Shown here in pieces: positions 33,440 through 42,677 of a stretch of DNA of 64,000 nt. The notes beneath the pieces were generated by a model. It was not told where the DNA came from. It was given only the letters and a program-made list of their open reading frames with translations, and did not search any database. The position numbers and the translations under genes were made by a program. The stretch's first letter is position 1; each line of letters begins with the position of its first letter. The stretch is from QHXM01 sp963697975 (GTDB taxonomy: Bacteria > Acidobacteriota > Blastocatellia > Pyrinomonadales > Pyrinomonadaceae): positions 5,022,001-5,086,000 of the forward strand of contig OY969111.1 of NCBI GenBank assembly GCA_963697975.1, read 5' to 3'.

Positions 33440-36298
33440 TCAAATCTTCTTGAAGAATCTACCCGGACTGAGCATATCGTTTGAGTCAAGCTCCTTTTTC
33501 ACACGGCGCATCAAGGATACATTTGACTCAGGCGCGCCCCACGCGTCAATAGAATTCTTGATTTCCGGCGAAGCCTTTTCGATGACGATCGCGCCGTGAG
33601 CCGCGCGTGCGCTGACGCGTAATCTTTCGAGCGAGGCCGCACATGCATCCGCGCCTTCGCTTGAAGTATTCATCACACGCAATCTTCCATCTGCGAGGCC
33701 AGCATGCCAGAGCGATGATGAAGAGAATGCTGTCCCGCCGTCTTTCATCGCTCGCTCAAGGAATGTCCCCAACTCGCTCGGCGACAGGCTCGCGCGCCAG
33801 ACCAACTCATGAGCTTCTTCCAGAGGAAGAGCCGACAGCCCGCGCCAACAGCCTGCGTCCTCTTCAATGCTGGAGCAATCGGCAATCGCCGGGTCGCTCT
33901 GGAGCAAGTTGAGAGTTTGCTTGACTTGATAATCAACTGTCTCAGGCATTCCGGCGTAGCGGATGAGCAGCGACGGATGCACGCCATCGTTGGCAACGGC
34001 AAGTTGTTTGGCTACGCTGGGCGAGAGCAACTCAATGGCGACGGGCAACAGTCTAGCGTCGAGCGTTGCGCGGGCAAGGCGCAGCAGGGAATCAAGCGTC
34101 CCGTCGGCTACAACAGTAGCGGTTCGCACAGGTCTTGGCCGCAGCTTGAAGGTTAATTCGAGAATCAGGCAAAGCGTGCCGTAGCTGCCAGTGAACAGTT
34201 TGCAGAGATCGTAGCCCGCGACGTTCTTCACCACGCGCCCGCCCGCCTTGATGATTCTTCCATCACTGATAGCGACGCGCATCCCTATCACAGAACCGCG
34301 TGGAGCGCCGTAGCCGTAGCTTTGCGCGCCGCTCATGCCGGTGGCGACGACTCCGCCGATAGTCGCCCTTCCATCATCCGGCGGATCAAGCGCCAGCCAT
34401 TGCCCCGCGCGACTAAGCTCTGTGTTGAGCGCATCGAGCGTCACCCCAGCTTCGGCTGTTGCCACGAGGTCGGCGGGTTCATGCTCGATGATGCGCTGCA
34501 TCCGTCTGGTGCTGACGATGACATCAACACGGCTGAGCGAATTCCCCGCATCGAGCCACGTCAACGCGCCCGCCGGAACAACTGCCCAGCCACAGCTTGC
34601 CGCAAGACGCAGCACTTCGCACGCTTCACCGGCAGATGCGGGAGCAACTACGAGGTGCGGAGATGCTTCGAGACGCGGAGACACGGCGACGCGACGCAGC
34701 GAAACATCAACATTCTCTGCGCCTACAATCTGAGCAAGAAGATTGCTCGCGTCTTCAGAATCAGTGGTCAGTGGTCGGTGGTCAGTAGTCAGTGATTGAG
34801 TGTCGATGGTCTTGACCCCTAAGGTTAAAGAGTCAACGCTCTGCGTTAAGGTCTTAACTGACCACTGACCACTGACCACTGACCACTTTTTTGTGGTACG
34901 CGCTTCGCTACAAGTGCGTGGCGTCGGAATAATCTTGCCGGGATTGCAGAGTCCGGTGGGGTCGAAAGCAGCGCGGACGCGAAGCATGATGTCCATGTCG
35001 TCTGCGTTGAAGATGAGCGGCAGGTAGTCGCTCTTATCCAAACCGACGCCGTGCTCGCCTGTGATCGTTCCGCCCGCACGAACGCACGTCTCCATAATCT
35101 CGCGCCCGGCTTCTTTGACGCGCATGACCTCATCGGGTTGGCGCGAGTCAAAGCAGATGACAGGATGCAGATTGCCGTCGCCTGCATGAAAGAGGTTGGC
35201 AAGGCGCAGATTGTATTTCGCGCCGATGCTGTAAATGTCTGCGAGCACTTGAGGGAGACGCGAGCGGGGAACGACGGCGTCCTGCAACATCAAATCCGGC
35301 GAGATGCGTCCCATCGCGCCGAACGCCCCTTTGCGTGCCGCCCAGAACTTCTTGCGCTCCGTTTCATCTCCGGCAAGACGCACATTGCGCGCACCGTACT
35401 GGCGGCAGAGACTTTCAGCCCGATGAGCTTCTTCATCCAACCCGGCTTCCAATCCATCAAGCTCGATCAACAGCGCCGCCTCTGCATCCAACGGCAGGCC
35501 AGCCGCAAACACGCTAGCTTCGACCGCGCGAATCGTCGCGCCGTCAACCATCTCCAGCGCCGCCGGAATCAACCCGGCAGCGATGATGGCCGAAACAGCA
35601 CGACTTGCGTCGTCGACATTCGAGAAATCCGCGAGCAGCGTCCTGATAGCCGATGGAAGCGGAACAAGGCGCAAGGTCGCTTCGGTGGCGATGCCGAACG
35701 TCCCTTCAGAACCGACGAAGACGCCGCGCAGGTCGTAGCTAATCGCGTCCGTTCCTGCGTTGCCGCCAAGCTCAATAATCTCGCCTCCGGCCAGCACGAC
35801 GCGAAGTGAGAGTACGTGGTCAATCGTCGTTCCATACTTGAGGCAATGAATGCCGCCCGCGTTCTCGGCGATGTTGCCGCCGATGGTGCAGGTCATCTGG
35901 CTCGACGGATCGGGAACGTAATGCAGGCCATGAACTGCTGCGGCGCGAGACAAGTGTGCGTTGACCATGCCGGTTTCCACGCGCGCCAGACAATTTTCAG
36001 CATCGAGTTTGAGCAGGCGGCGCATGCGCGCCAGTTCAATGACGACGCCCCGGTTGACGGCCAGCGCGCCGCCTGACAAGCCTGTGCCTGCGCCGCGCGG
36101 AGCGAACGCAGCGCCCTCGCGCGCCAGCACGCGCAGAATCTCTGCGACCTCTTCCGTTGAATCAGGGAAGACGACTGCGCGTGGTGGATACTTGTGCTGC
36201 GGCAACCCGTCGCACTCGAAGACGAGCAACTCATCGGCTTCGGTTAGCACGGCCTCGCGCCCGACAGCCGCGCGCAAGTTTTCAATTAAGGTATCCAA
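33440..36298 (-). CDS. GlcD-GlcE fusion flavoprotein (glycolate/D-lactate oxidase)
   Basis: The 952-residue protein contains two complete VAO-type FAD modules. Residues 1-455 are GlcD-like (APRGAGTGLSGGALAV, NIAENAGGIHCLKYG, the C-terminal GEHGVGLDK and CNPGKIIP). Residues about 515-952 are GlcE-like (VVPAGALTWLDAG, GGVVATGMSGAQSYGYG, GRVVKNVAGYDLCKL). In E. coli these are separate subunits. The join, residues about 471-513, is encoded by a heptamer-unit inverted repeat (WSVVSGQWSV ... LTTDHRPLTTD), nearly the same peptides as in nagZ. This suggests that the element either fused two genes or invaded an existing linker. The likely substrate is glycolate or D-lactate, the latter released by MurQ. 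Activity of the fusion is not proven. Confidence 0.9.
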   Translation of the reverse strand: MDTLIENLRAAVGREAVLTEADELLVFECDGLPQHKYPPRAVVFPDSTEEVAEILRVLAREGAAFAPRGAGTGLSGGALAVNRGVVIELARMRRLLKLDAENCLARVETGMVNAHLSRAAAVHGLHYVPDPSSQMTCTIGGNIAENAGGIHCLKYGTTIDHVLSLRVVLAGGEIIELGGNAGTDAISYDLRGVFVGSEGTFGIATEATLRLVPLPSAIRTLLADFSNVDDASRAVSAIIAAGLIPAALEMVDGATIRAVEASVFAAGLPLDAEAALLIELDGLEAGLDEEAHRAESLCRQYGARNVRLAGDETERKKFWAARKGAFGAMGRISPDLMLQDAVVPRSRLPQVLADIYSIGAKYNLRLANLFHAGDGNLHPVICFDSRQPDEVMRVKEAGREIMETCVRAGGTITGEHGVGLDKSDYLPLIFNADDMDIMLRVRAAFDPTGLCNPGKIIPTPRTCSEARTTKKWSVVSGQWSVKTLTQSVDSLTLGVKTIDTQSLTTDHRPLTTDSEDASNLLAQIVGAENVDVSLRRVAVSPRLEASPHLVVAPASAGEACEVLRLAASCGWAVVPAGALTWLDAGNSLSRVDVIVSTRRMQRIIEHEPADLVATAEAGVTLDALNTELSRAGQWLALDPPDDGRATIGGVVATGMSGAQSYGYGAPRGSVIGMRVAISDGRIIKAGGRVVKNVAGYDLCKLFTGSYGTLCLILELTFKLRPRPVRTATVVADGTLDSLLRLARATLDARLLPVAIELLSPSVAKQLAVANDGVHPSLLIRYAGMPETVDYQVKQTLNLLQSDPAIADCSSIEEDAGCWRGLSALPLEEAHELVWRASLSPSELGTFLERAMKDGGTAFSSSSLWHAGLADGRLRVMNTSSEGADACAASLERLRVSARAAHGAIVIEKASPEIKNSIDAWGAPESNVSLMRRVKKELDSNDMLSPGRFFKKI
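34761..34887. repeat. Heptamer-unit inverted repeat (AGTGGTC type) inside glcDE
   Basis: The left arm from 34761 (TCAGTGGTCAGTGGTCGGTG and on) pairs with the right arm ending 34887 (TGACCACTGACCACTGACCA). A loop of about 55 bases contains TCTTGACCCC/GGGGTCAAGA-like sequence. It is read in frame from the minus strand at the junction of the GlcD and GlcE modules. Confidence 0.85.
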
Positions 36299-36333
36299 AG
36301 TTTGCTAAATCGAAGAAGAGAAGAAAAGACAGG

Positions 36334-36699
36334 TTATATCCAGACGTTATCTTCCGCCGTCAAAACGCCACCGGCCTCGCCCGTGTTAATCGTGCCAGCA
36401 GGTTCGACGAGCATCACTTTACACTCGCTCTCGGCCACAGGCTTATGCTCGACGCCCTTTGGAACGACGAACATTTCTCCTGCTTTGAGATCAACCCGAC
36501 CGTCGCGGAATTCAATAGCCATCTGCCCATCAAGCACGATGAAGACCTCATCCGTGTCCGCGTGGCTATGCCAGACAAACTCGCCCTGAAATTTGGCCAG
36601 CTTGAAGTGGTAATCATTCATCTCCGCGATAATCTTTGGCGACCAATGGTCTGAAAACTTTCCGAGTTTTTCATTGAGATTGAGGGCGCTGTATTCCAT
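36334..36699 (-). CDS. Small single-domain cupin protein
   Basis: The 121-residue protein is almost entirely one cupin barrel. Motif 1 is WHSHADTDEVFIVLDGQ (two His and a Glu as metal ligands) and motif 2 is VPKGVEHKPVA (third His). Such proteins are found as isomerases, oxygenases or sensors, and nothing here decides between them. ATG 36699 has AGAAAGGG upstream; a GTG immediately before it is less likely. It is followed by the glcDE gene on the same strand with a 35-bp gap and may be co-transcribed with it. Confidence 0.85.
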   Translation of the reverse strand: MEYSALNLNEKLGKFSDHWSPKIIAEMNDYHFKLAKFQGEFVWHSHADTDEVFIVLDGQMAIEFRDGRVDLKAGEMFVVPKGVEHKPVAESECKVMLVEPAGTINTGEAGGVLTAEDNVWI

Positions 36700-36749
36700 C
36701 ACATCCCTTTCTTAAGATTTGCTGTAATTAGCGCCATTATAATGTACAG

Positions 36750-38090
36750 CTAATTATCCTGTCGCGTGACCTCATCTATTGGAAAGCTCTTACGCCTGCT
36801 CAGCCTGTAAGCAAAATAGATTAAGAGGCCGAGTCCCGCCGCAATCCCGGCATCGCGCGCTTCGCCGCCTGAGCTATTCGAGAGCAGCCATCCGGCCAGC
36901 ACGAGCGCGGCTATTGAAACGAAAATTCCCGCAGGCGCTTTGAATTTCGCCGGTGGAACGTCGCTCATCCGGCGAAATCTCGGCAAGGCAGCGCACGTCG
37001 CAGCGTAAGTCAGCAGCCTCGCAATCGCGCTGATCGTCAGGGCATAGATGAATGTGCCTGAAAGCGCCAGCGTCAGCATGATCGCCGCAGTCAGCAGGAT
37101 GGCGAAATGAGGCGTACGAAAGCGCTCGTGCGTTGATGAGAGGATGCCCGGCAGTTGTTTTTGCTCCGCCATCGCAAAGGGAATCCGCGATCCGGCGAGA
37201 ATCAGCAAACTCAGATTCCCGGTGATTGAGATCATCGCTCCGGCTGAGATAATCAATGCGCCCGCCGTGCCCATGAAATTACTGCTCGCGTCAGCCAGCG
37301 GTCTGGTCGAGTTAGCCAGACCGGGCAGCGTCCCGATGCAGACAAATTGAATCAGGATGTAGAGCGCAGCAATCACGCCGATTGCCGTCAGCAGCGCAAA
37401 CGGAATGTTTCGTTGCGGATTCTGAACTTCGCCTGCCGGAATGACGGCCATCTCAAAACCCGTGAAGGCGTAAATCAAAAGCAGCACTGAGGTCGAAAAT
37501 GTGGCGTAGCCTAGTTGCTGCACCCCCGGCTGCTCTCCAAAGGAGTAGTTTGCGGTGTTGATAAAAAACAGCCCGGCGGCGATGAAGAGAACGAGCGGAA
37601 TCAGCTTGCCGATGGTAAAGAAGTTGCCGAAGACCGTTGCATTGCGGACGCCGACGATGTTGATGACGGTGAGCGCAAGGACAACCCCGGTGATGATGAG
37701 CGTGCGCCAGGGTTCAGCGCCAGCCGCAGGCCAGAAGAAGCCCAGATAACCGACGAGCAGATTGATGTTGGCTGCAAAGGCCGTGATGCGCGCGAGCCAT
37801 TGCAGCCATCCGACCTCGAAGCCGAGGAGCGAGCCGAACGCTTCACGCGCGTACAGATATGGGCCGCCCGTCGCGTCGAAGCGGCTGCCCACCTCTGCGA
37901 AGCAGAGAATGATAAGCGTGACGACGAGCGCGCAGACCGCAAACGCAATCAGGCTGTAGCTGCCTATAAGGCTGTAGACCTTTGACGGTAAACCGAAGAT
38001 GCCCGCGCCGATGACGCCGTTAATGACGACGGCCACCAAATCCCACCTGCGTATTCCTCTGACCAGACCTTCACGCGTTGGTTGCTCCAT
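36750..38090 (-). CDS. APC-superfamily amino acid permease
   Basis: The 446-residue integral membrane protein has about 12 hydrophobic segments. It starts with the family's first helix hallmark (GVIGAGIFGLPSKVYSLIG) and has EVGSRFDATGGPYLYAREAFG between helices 2 and 3 and a conserved GFEMAVIPAGEVQNPQRNIP stretch in the middle. It probably imports or exchanges amino acids or polyamines; substrate not inferable. Its start at 38090 faces the divergent beta-lactamase-like gene across 174 bp that carry no clear regulatory motif. Confidence 0.88.
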   Translation of the reverse strand: MEQPTREGLVRGIRRWDLVAVVINGVIGAGIFGLPSKVYSLIGSYSLIAFAVCALVVTLIILCFAEVGSRFDATGGPYLYAREAFGSLLGFEVGWLQWLARITAFAANINLLVGYLGFFWPAAGAEPWRTLIITGVVLALTVINIVGVRNATVFGNFFTIGKLIPLVLFIAAGLFFINTANYSFGEQPGVQQLGYATFSTSVLLLIYAFTGFEMAVIPAGEVQNPQRNIPFALLTAIGVIAALYILIQFVCIGTLPGLANSTRPLADASSNFMGTAGALIISAGAMISITGNLSLLILAGSRIPFAMAEQKQLPGILSSTHERFRTPHFAILLTAAIMLTLALSGTFIYALTISAIARLLTYAATCAALPRFRRMSDVPPAKFKAPAGIFVSIAALVLAGWLLSNSSGGEARDAGIAAGLGLLIYFAYRLSRRKSFPIDEVTRQDN

Positions 38091-38264
38091 ACCATGCCTT
38101 ATAATCTAAAACGTGAAGTGTGACAATGAGGATTTGCGATAATCAATTGTTTCTTCATGGGCCAGCTCGCAGGTCTTGATAGATTTCTCAAATACGCTCA
38201 TTATTGGAAGCGCTTCTCCAGTCACTAAGACTTCCTGAAAATCAGCGGAAAGGATCAACCCGGT

Positions 38265-39218
38265 ATGGCCCTTAAATCTTTCTGTATAACTCTTCTCGTC
38301 TGTCTGCTTTTATCGCTGACCCCAACTTCATCGGCGCAGAATGGAAACCTCAATTTGACTCCTGACCCGGCCTTGCAGGAGCTGGTCAACGAAGCAGCGC
38401 GGGCGACGCTTGAGAAGTACAAAGACAAAAAACTTGAGGAGAGCAATCTGGCAATCACGCTGATTGACTTGAGCGACCCGCAGCGCCCGCTTCAGGCCAG
38501 TTTTCGCGGCGCTGAGCCGATTTATCCGGCGAGCGTGGTCAAGATGTTTTACCTTGTGATGGCTCATCGCCTGCTCGAAGATGGGAAAATAAAGGAGACG
38601 GATGAGCTAAGACGCGCGCTCAAAGATATGATCGTTGATTCCTCAAACGATGCGACGAGCTTTGTCCTGGACGTTATCACGGGCACGACAAGCGGGCCGG
38701 AATTGAAAGGGGCTGAACTGAAGAAGTGGGCGGAGAAGAGAAACACTGTCAACCGCTATTTCGCGGATTTAGGCTACACGAAAATCAACGTCAACCAGAA
38801 AACTTATTGCGAAGGCCCGTATGGGCGCGAGCAATTGTTTCGCGGCACGAAGGGCGAGAATCGCAACAAGCTGACGACCGACGCGACAGCGCGCCTGCTC
38901 GCCGAGATTGCGACCTCTCGCGCCGTGACGCCTGCGCGAAGCACGGCGATGATGGAGTTGATGAAACGCGATTATTCTGGAAAGAGTAATGACACGGACG
39001 ATCAGGCGCATGGCTTCACGGCGATAGCTCTCTCTCCGGGGGCACGTCTCTGGTCGAAAGCCGGATGGACCAGCACCACGCGGCACGATGCTGCTTACAT
39101 CGAGATGCCTAACGGCTCGCGCTTCGTCCTCGTCACGTTCACCACAGACCATTCGAGCGAGCGAGAGATTATCCCGACCGTCGCGCGCATCATCATCGAG
39201 CGAATGAGCAAGCGATGA
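38265..39218 (+). CDS. Exported class A beta-lactamase-like serine hydrolase
   Basis: The 317-residue precursor has a signal peptide (cleavage near SSAQ). The active-site elements of the penicillin-recognising fold are present: PASVVKM (Ser-x-x-Lys), SSND in the SDN position and SKAG in the KTG position. The class A deacylating Glu (ExxLN omega loop) is not recognisable, so true antibiotic resistance is doubtful; a DD-peptidase, esterase or wall-related role is as likely. It is a single gene, divergent from the permease. Confidence 0.75.
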   Translation: MALKSFCITLLVCLLLSLTPTSSAQNGNLNLTPDPALQELVNEAARATLEKYKDKKLEESNLAITLIDLSDPQRPLQASFRGAEPIYPASVVKMFYLVMAHRLLEDGKIKETDELRRALKDMIVDSSNDATSFVLDVITGTTSGPELKGAELKKWAEKRNTVNRYFADLGYTKINVNQKTYCEGPYGREQLFRGTKGENRNKLTTDATARLLAEIATSRAVTPARSTAMMELMKRDYSGKSNDTDDQAHGFTAIALSPGARLWSKAGWTSTTRHDAAYIEMPNGSRFVLVTFTTDHSSEREIIPTVARIIIERMSKR

Positions 39219-39371
39219 TTGTCGCGGAACTTTTCCAATCGCCGAGTGTCTAAGAAACCGACAAGCTGAATAGATGATGATCGCCGGTAAAGGCTTGATG
39301 CTGGCAGGCCAGTGTTTGTCTGCCAGTCTGTCTAAGCGAATGGTAAAACTAAAAGAAACGAGTTCAGGTCT

Positions 39372-39866
39372 ATGAGCGCAGAGAAGCTAAAGAACAATGC
39401 TGTGCCTTACATCAATGTCACACCGCTGATAGATGTTCTGCTGGTGCTGCTCATCATCTTTATGGTGGTGACGCCGACGAAGCCGAGCCGCTTTAAGGCG
39501 CTCATCCCTGAGCCTCCCCAGCCAACACAAGGCCCGCCGCCCGAAGGCAGTATCCTGACGCTTGTCGTCACCATCAAACAGGACGGCGCGCTTGAATTGA
39601 ATAAAATCGGCGGGATGGGGTCAGTTAATGATACAGGGAAGTTGAGCGCGAAACTGTCCGAGCTTTTTCAAAGACGACTGGAGATGCATGTGTACAGGCG
39701 TGGCCTGATAGACAGGATTGATCTACCTGAAGAGAAACGAATCGAGCGCACCGTCTTCATCAAAGCGCCGAGATCGATCGCATATGGCGAAGTCGCCAAA
39801 GTGATAGACGGAATCCGTGGCGCGGGAGCCGAGCCGGTCGGACTCCAGATTGACGAATTGGATTGA
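39372..39866 (+). CDS. ExbD/TolR-family protein
   Basis: The 164-residue protein has a short cytoplasmic N-terminus, one membrane helix with the family signature INVTPLIDVLLVLLIIFMV (Asp in the helix is the proton-path residue) and a periplasmic domain. ExbD works with ExbB and TonB to energise outer-membrane receptors such as the two in this window. No exbB or tonB gene is adjacent, so this is an orphan copy. The 153-bp gap upstream contains a short CTGGCA/TGCCAG hairpin. It converges with the next gene with only 15 bp between stops. Confidence 0.9.
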   Translation: MSAEKLKNNAVPYINVTPLIDVLLVLLIIFMVVTPTKPSRFKALIPEPPQPTQGPPPEGSILTLVVTIKQDGALELNKIGGMGSVNDTGKLSAKLSELFQRRLEMHVYRRGLIDRIDLPEEKRIERTVFIKAPRSIAYGEVAKVIDGIRGAGAEPVGLQIDELD

Positions 39867-39881
39867 AGAGGGAAACGAATC

Positions 39882-40643
39882 TCACCTGTAGCCGCCCGGC
39901 GGTGGCACTCCGTATCCCGGCGGCGGTGGCGGCATACCGGCAGGATAGCCTTTTCGCTTCTCGAACATCGGCACACCGACAAGCCCGCCGATGATTGAAA
40001 ATCCGAAAATCATCACCGCTCCCGCCAGACCGGATAAAGCAAAAAATGCTCCGGCGCTGATTTTCTCAGGTTGCTGGTTAGCCACCATCTGAATGTAGTC
40101 GCCGTGAATCGAGTAGGCGATGGGTGTATCCAGAACCAGATAAATAACCGCGCCGATTGCCCCGGCAATCACGCCCATGACTGCGCCCTCGCCCGTCCTG
40201 ACAGGAACGGGAGAACGATTGATATACAACTTCGACGCCACGGCCCCTCCGAGAAAAGCCCACACGACACAGAAGAAGCTGAAGATGATAAAAACGTCCG
40301 GCGACAGAAAGCCAGCGAAGAGAGAGAGGATGCCCGCGATTGCGCCGCCGATAAGTCCGGGAATGAATTTGCCGGGGCGCGTTCCTCCTGCCTGCTGCCC
40401 ATAATTCATTTGCGGCGGCGAGCCATAGGCGGGTGGAGCCGTTGGGCGTGCAGGGGGTTGCCAGCCTGTCTGCGGCGGCGGAGTCTTGGCCGATGGAGGC
40501 TGCGCTGTTGGTACGCTGTCGGGCGGAATAATCATCGTCGCCTGCGGGTCGTAAGATTTTTCGGCGACGAGAGGCGTCCCGTCATTCGTGCAATAGGTCT
40601 GCGAGTCGTCAAGATTCAAGCCGCATGTCGGACAGCGTTTCAT
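39882..40643 (-). CDS. Zinc-ribbon, Pro-rich membrane protein of unknown function
   Basis: The 253-residue protein begins with a zinc ribbon (MKRCPTCG ... YCTNDG), then a Pro/Gln-rich linker (about residues 35-85), four hydrophobic segments (about 88-110, 113-135, 150-172, 200-225) and a Pro/Gly-rich tail (MPPPPPGYGVPPPGGYR). I do not recognise the membrane domain. The ribbon belongs to the same small module as those opening the proteins at 48110-49174 and 49206-50903. The start at 40643 is chosen so that the protein opens with the ribbon, as the others do. A terminator-like stem lies about 120-180 bp upstream. Confidence 0.75.
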   Translation of the reverse strand: MKRCPTCGLNLDDSQTYCTNDGTPLVAEKSYDPQATMIIPPDSVPTAQPPSAKTPPPQTGWQPPARPTAPPAYGSPPQMNYGQQAGGTRPGKFIPGLIGGAIAGILSLFAGFLSPDVFIIFSFFCVVWAFLGGAVASKLYINRSPVPVRTGEGAVMGVIAGAIGAVIYLVLDTPIAYSIHGDYIQMVANQQPEKISAGAFFALSGLAGAVMIFGFSIIGGLVGVPMFEKRKGYPAGMPPPPPGYGVPPPGGYR

Positions 40644-41100
40644 TTGGGGTCTCCGGTCGTAATTGTGCAAAAGCGATCTTCCGTGCAGATTAGGCTACGG
40701 CGATGCAAAGTACAATATAGCTATGGCCGTTGACAAGGCTCGCTTGGAAAACTACTTTGAGGCAAAAGGAAAGCGGCGAAGCCTTTGGAAGCCTCACCGC
40801 TCTCTTTTCTCACATTTAAGGAGACGTGCCAGATGCCTCACTTCATCTGACACTTAAACGGACACATTCAGCATCCGTCAATTGACGCGGATTCTAAGCC
40901 GCGCTGAACCCCGCGTCAATCCAAATTATTTTGCAACTTTGCAATCCAATGAACGAAATCGAACACGGAAGAAATAGATAGAGATTTACAGGATTAACAG
41001 GAGGAAGAGAAGAAGCATCAAGCTTTATTAATCGTTCTTAATTATCTTAATCTTGCTAATCCTGTTAATCCTGTCCATTCTTTCTGTCTTTGATTGCGGC
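40644..41100. other. Intergenic region with hairpin and inverted repeat
   Basis: No gene seen in this 457-bp stretch. At about 40763-40813 an imperfect hairpin (AAAGCGGCGAAGCCT with AGCCTCACCGCTCTCTTT) resembles a terminator. At 40986-41002 and 41057-41076 lies an inverted repeat (ACAGGATTAACAGGA and its complement) with 8-9-bp units, another member of the short-unit element class. It ends 24 bp from the pcs stop. Confidence 0.6.
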
Positions 41101-41805
41101 TCAACGATTTGCGCGCCAGCGACGAAAGGTGAGCGACCATGATATCAGCATGTAATAGAGCGGAAACGTCAGGGAGACGAGAATCAGCCATCTTGACTCA
41201 CCGGGCCAACGCGCCAGAATCATCAGCAGGGACGCGACCCAGATGACCGCCAGCAGATTCGTCAAACGGCTGTAAGGCGCGCGCTGCGACGGGTAGAGAT
41301 AGCGCCAGGGAACAAACGTCAGCAATGAAAGCGCGATGATGAGAGCCAGCGAGACCCACGCGGGCGGTCGCAGCAGGTAAAGATAAAAGGCGACGATGTT
41401 CCAGTATGAAGGAAAGCCGAGGAAGAAGCCGTCGTCGGTTTTGGCGTTGACCTGCGAAAACCCGTAGGCGCTGGCGACAAGCGGCAGCAGCAGCCACCAG
41501 CTTTGCGCGCCCGTCAGAATCTCCGCGCGCCAGATGAGCAGCAGGGGAAGCGAGGTGTAAGTTTGAAAATCAATCAGGTCGTCGAGCCTGCGTCCATCAA
41601 AGCTCGGCGCAAACTCTTTGACGCGTGCGCGGCGGGCCAGCCATCCGTCGGTCGAGTCAATCAGCGTTGCCACCAGCATCAGCCAGAGCGCCGCGTGAAA
41701 CGATGAGTCTCCGCCACGCACGATGAGGACGGCGATGCCTGCGGCTGCCACCAGCCCCAGCGCCGTGTACAGGTGAACGCACCATGCGAGAATCTTTCTG
41801 AACAT
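41101..41805 (-). CDS. pcs: Phosphatidylcholine synthase (CDP-diacylglycerol:choline type)
   Basis: The 234-residue membrane protein is a CDP-alcohol phosphatidyltransferase. The Pcs variant of the motif is readable as DSTDGWLARRARVKEFAPSF followed by DGRRLDDLIDF (metal-binding Asp residues), and GFPSYWNIVAFYL is also characteristic of Pcs. It condenses CDP-diacylglycerol with choline to make phosphatidylcholine in the inner membrane. It has six to eight hydrophobic segments, and its length is close to that of known Pcs proteins. It appears to be a single gene, its start facing a 416-bp gap. Confidence 0.85.
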   Translation of the reverse strand: MFRKILAWCVHLYTALGLVAAAGIAVLIVRGGDSSFHAALWLMLVATLIDSTDGWLARRARVKEFAPSFDGRRLDDLIDFQTYTSLPLLLIWRAEILTGAQSWWLLLPLVASAYGFSQVNAKTDDGFFLGFPSYWNIVAFYLYLLRPPAWVSLALIIALSLLTFVPWRYLYPSQRAPYSRLTNLLAVIWVASLLMILARWPGESRWLILVSLTFPLYYMLISWSLTFRRWRANR

Positions 41806-42221
41806 CGTGGCCGCCTCACGCTTAGAGCCGAAAAAATAAAAGTCCGAAATGGCCCAGGGTCGAAACTTTCGGGCGAATGTCTATCTGTGCGGATAGACAA
41901 GCTATCTTATCGGATAGAAATTCGCTACCTCGCTCGGGAAAGCCCTGACTGGCGATGCACTCCTTCATCGAAAGTTAAGTCAAAGGCTTTCAGTAGTTTC
42001 TCCCGCTGGCTGGCCCTCTCGCTGCAATCCCAAACCTTCTGGCACGCTGTTCGCTCTATGTGGAAACTGTCCAGCGGTTCTACTGGACAGGAATCATCGG
42101 ATAGCAAACATAAAGAGTCGGCGGCGAGCGATTGATTAAGAGGTCACGCGCGCACTGAAGAAAAATAATCCGGCCAGCGGTCAAACAGCGACCGCCGCCT
42201 AACAGAGGAACAAAGGAGTTC
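41806..42221. other. Intergenic region between pcs and the small exported protein
   Basis: No convincing gene. There are two short hairpins: GTCTATC/GATAGAC near 41879-41898 followed by a third GATAG, and CTGTCCAG/CTGGACAG at 42068-42091. An AAAGGAG ribosome site ends the region. It probably contains the promoters of the two divergent genes. Confidence 0.4.
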
Positions 42222-42677
42222 ATGATGAAAAAGAAACTTTATAGCACGTTCGCAATGCTGAGCCTCGCACTTTTGATGACGGTCGTCTCCGTTCAGGCGC
42301 AATCGAGTGGCAAACTCGAAGTTAACATCCCGTTCGAGTTTCAAGTCGGAAGTCAGACGCTTCCGGCTGGCGAGTACAGCGTCAAACGCCTGACGCCGAA
42401 TTCCGTGCTCGTCCGAAGCCAAGACGGCCAACACAACGCGATTGCTCAAACGCCCAGAGCCATCACGGCAAAGGGAAACGGGAAAGCCACGCAGGAAAAG
42501 CTGGTCTTCAATCAATACGGCGACCAGTATTTTCTCTCACAGGTCTGGATGGTCAGAGGCAGCGACGGGCGCGAGTTGTATAAATCGGATGCTGAAAATC
42601 AGGCGGCCAGAGAGCAGCCGATTGCGAATGGCGGCGCGAAATCTCAAAAGGTAGAGGTCGCAGCCAGAGTGCGATAA
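42222..42677 (+). CDS. Small exported protein of acidobacterial IPFEFQVG type
   Basis: The 151-residue precursor has a signal peptide (to about VQAQ, residue 27) and a small all-beta domain opening with LEVNIPFEFQVGSQTLPAGEYSV. I know this sequence type as a recurrent acidobacterial hypothetical protein without assigned function. The second half (about 100-151) is polar and probably disordered. AAAGGAGTTC precedes ATG 42222 and a second ATG at 42225 is equally possible. The surrounding genes give no functional hint. Confidence 0.75.
   Translation: MMKKKLYSTFAMLSLALLMTVVSVQAQSSGKLEVNIPFEFQVGSQTLPAGEYSVKRLTPNSVLVRSQDGQHNAIAQTPRAITAKGNGKATQEKLVFNQYGDQYFLSQVWMVRGSDGRELYKSDAENQAAREQPIANGGAKSQKVEVAARVR

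Noticed and set aside
34322..34795. Plus-strand reading frame ending in WSVVSSQ
   Set aside because: It is antisense to glcDE, and its end is a translation of the repeat element. There is no ribosome site or homology.
38265..39218. Antibiotic-resistance class A beta-lactamase
   Set aside because: SxxK and SDN-like motifs exist, but the deacylating Glu loop is not recognisable; resistance cannot be claimed.
41773..42135. Possible gene in the pcs upstream gap
   Set aside because: The frame starts inside pcs on the opposite strand, contains hairpin DNA, and has no ribosome site or recognisable domain.
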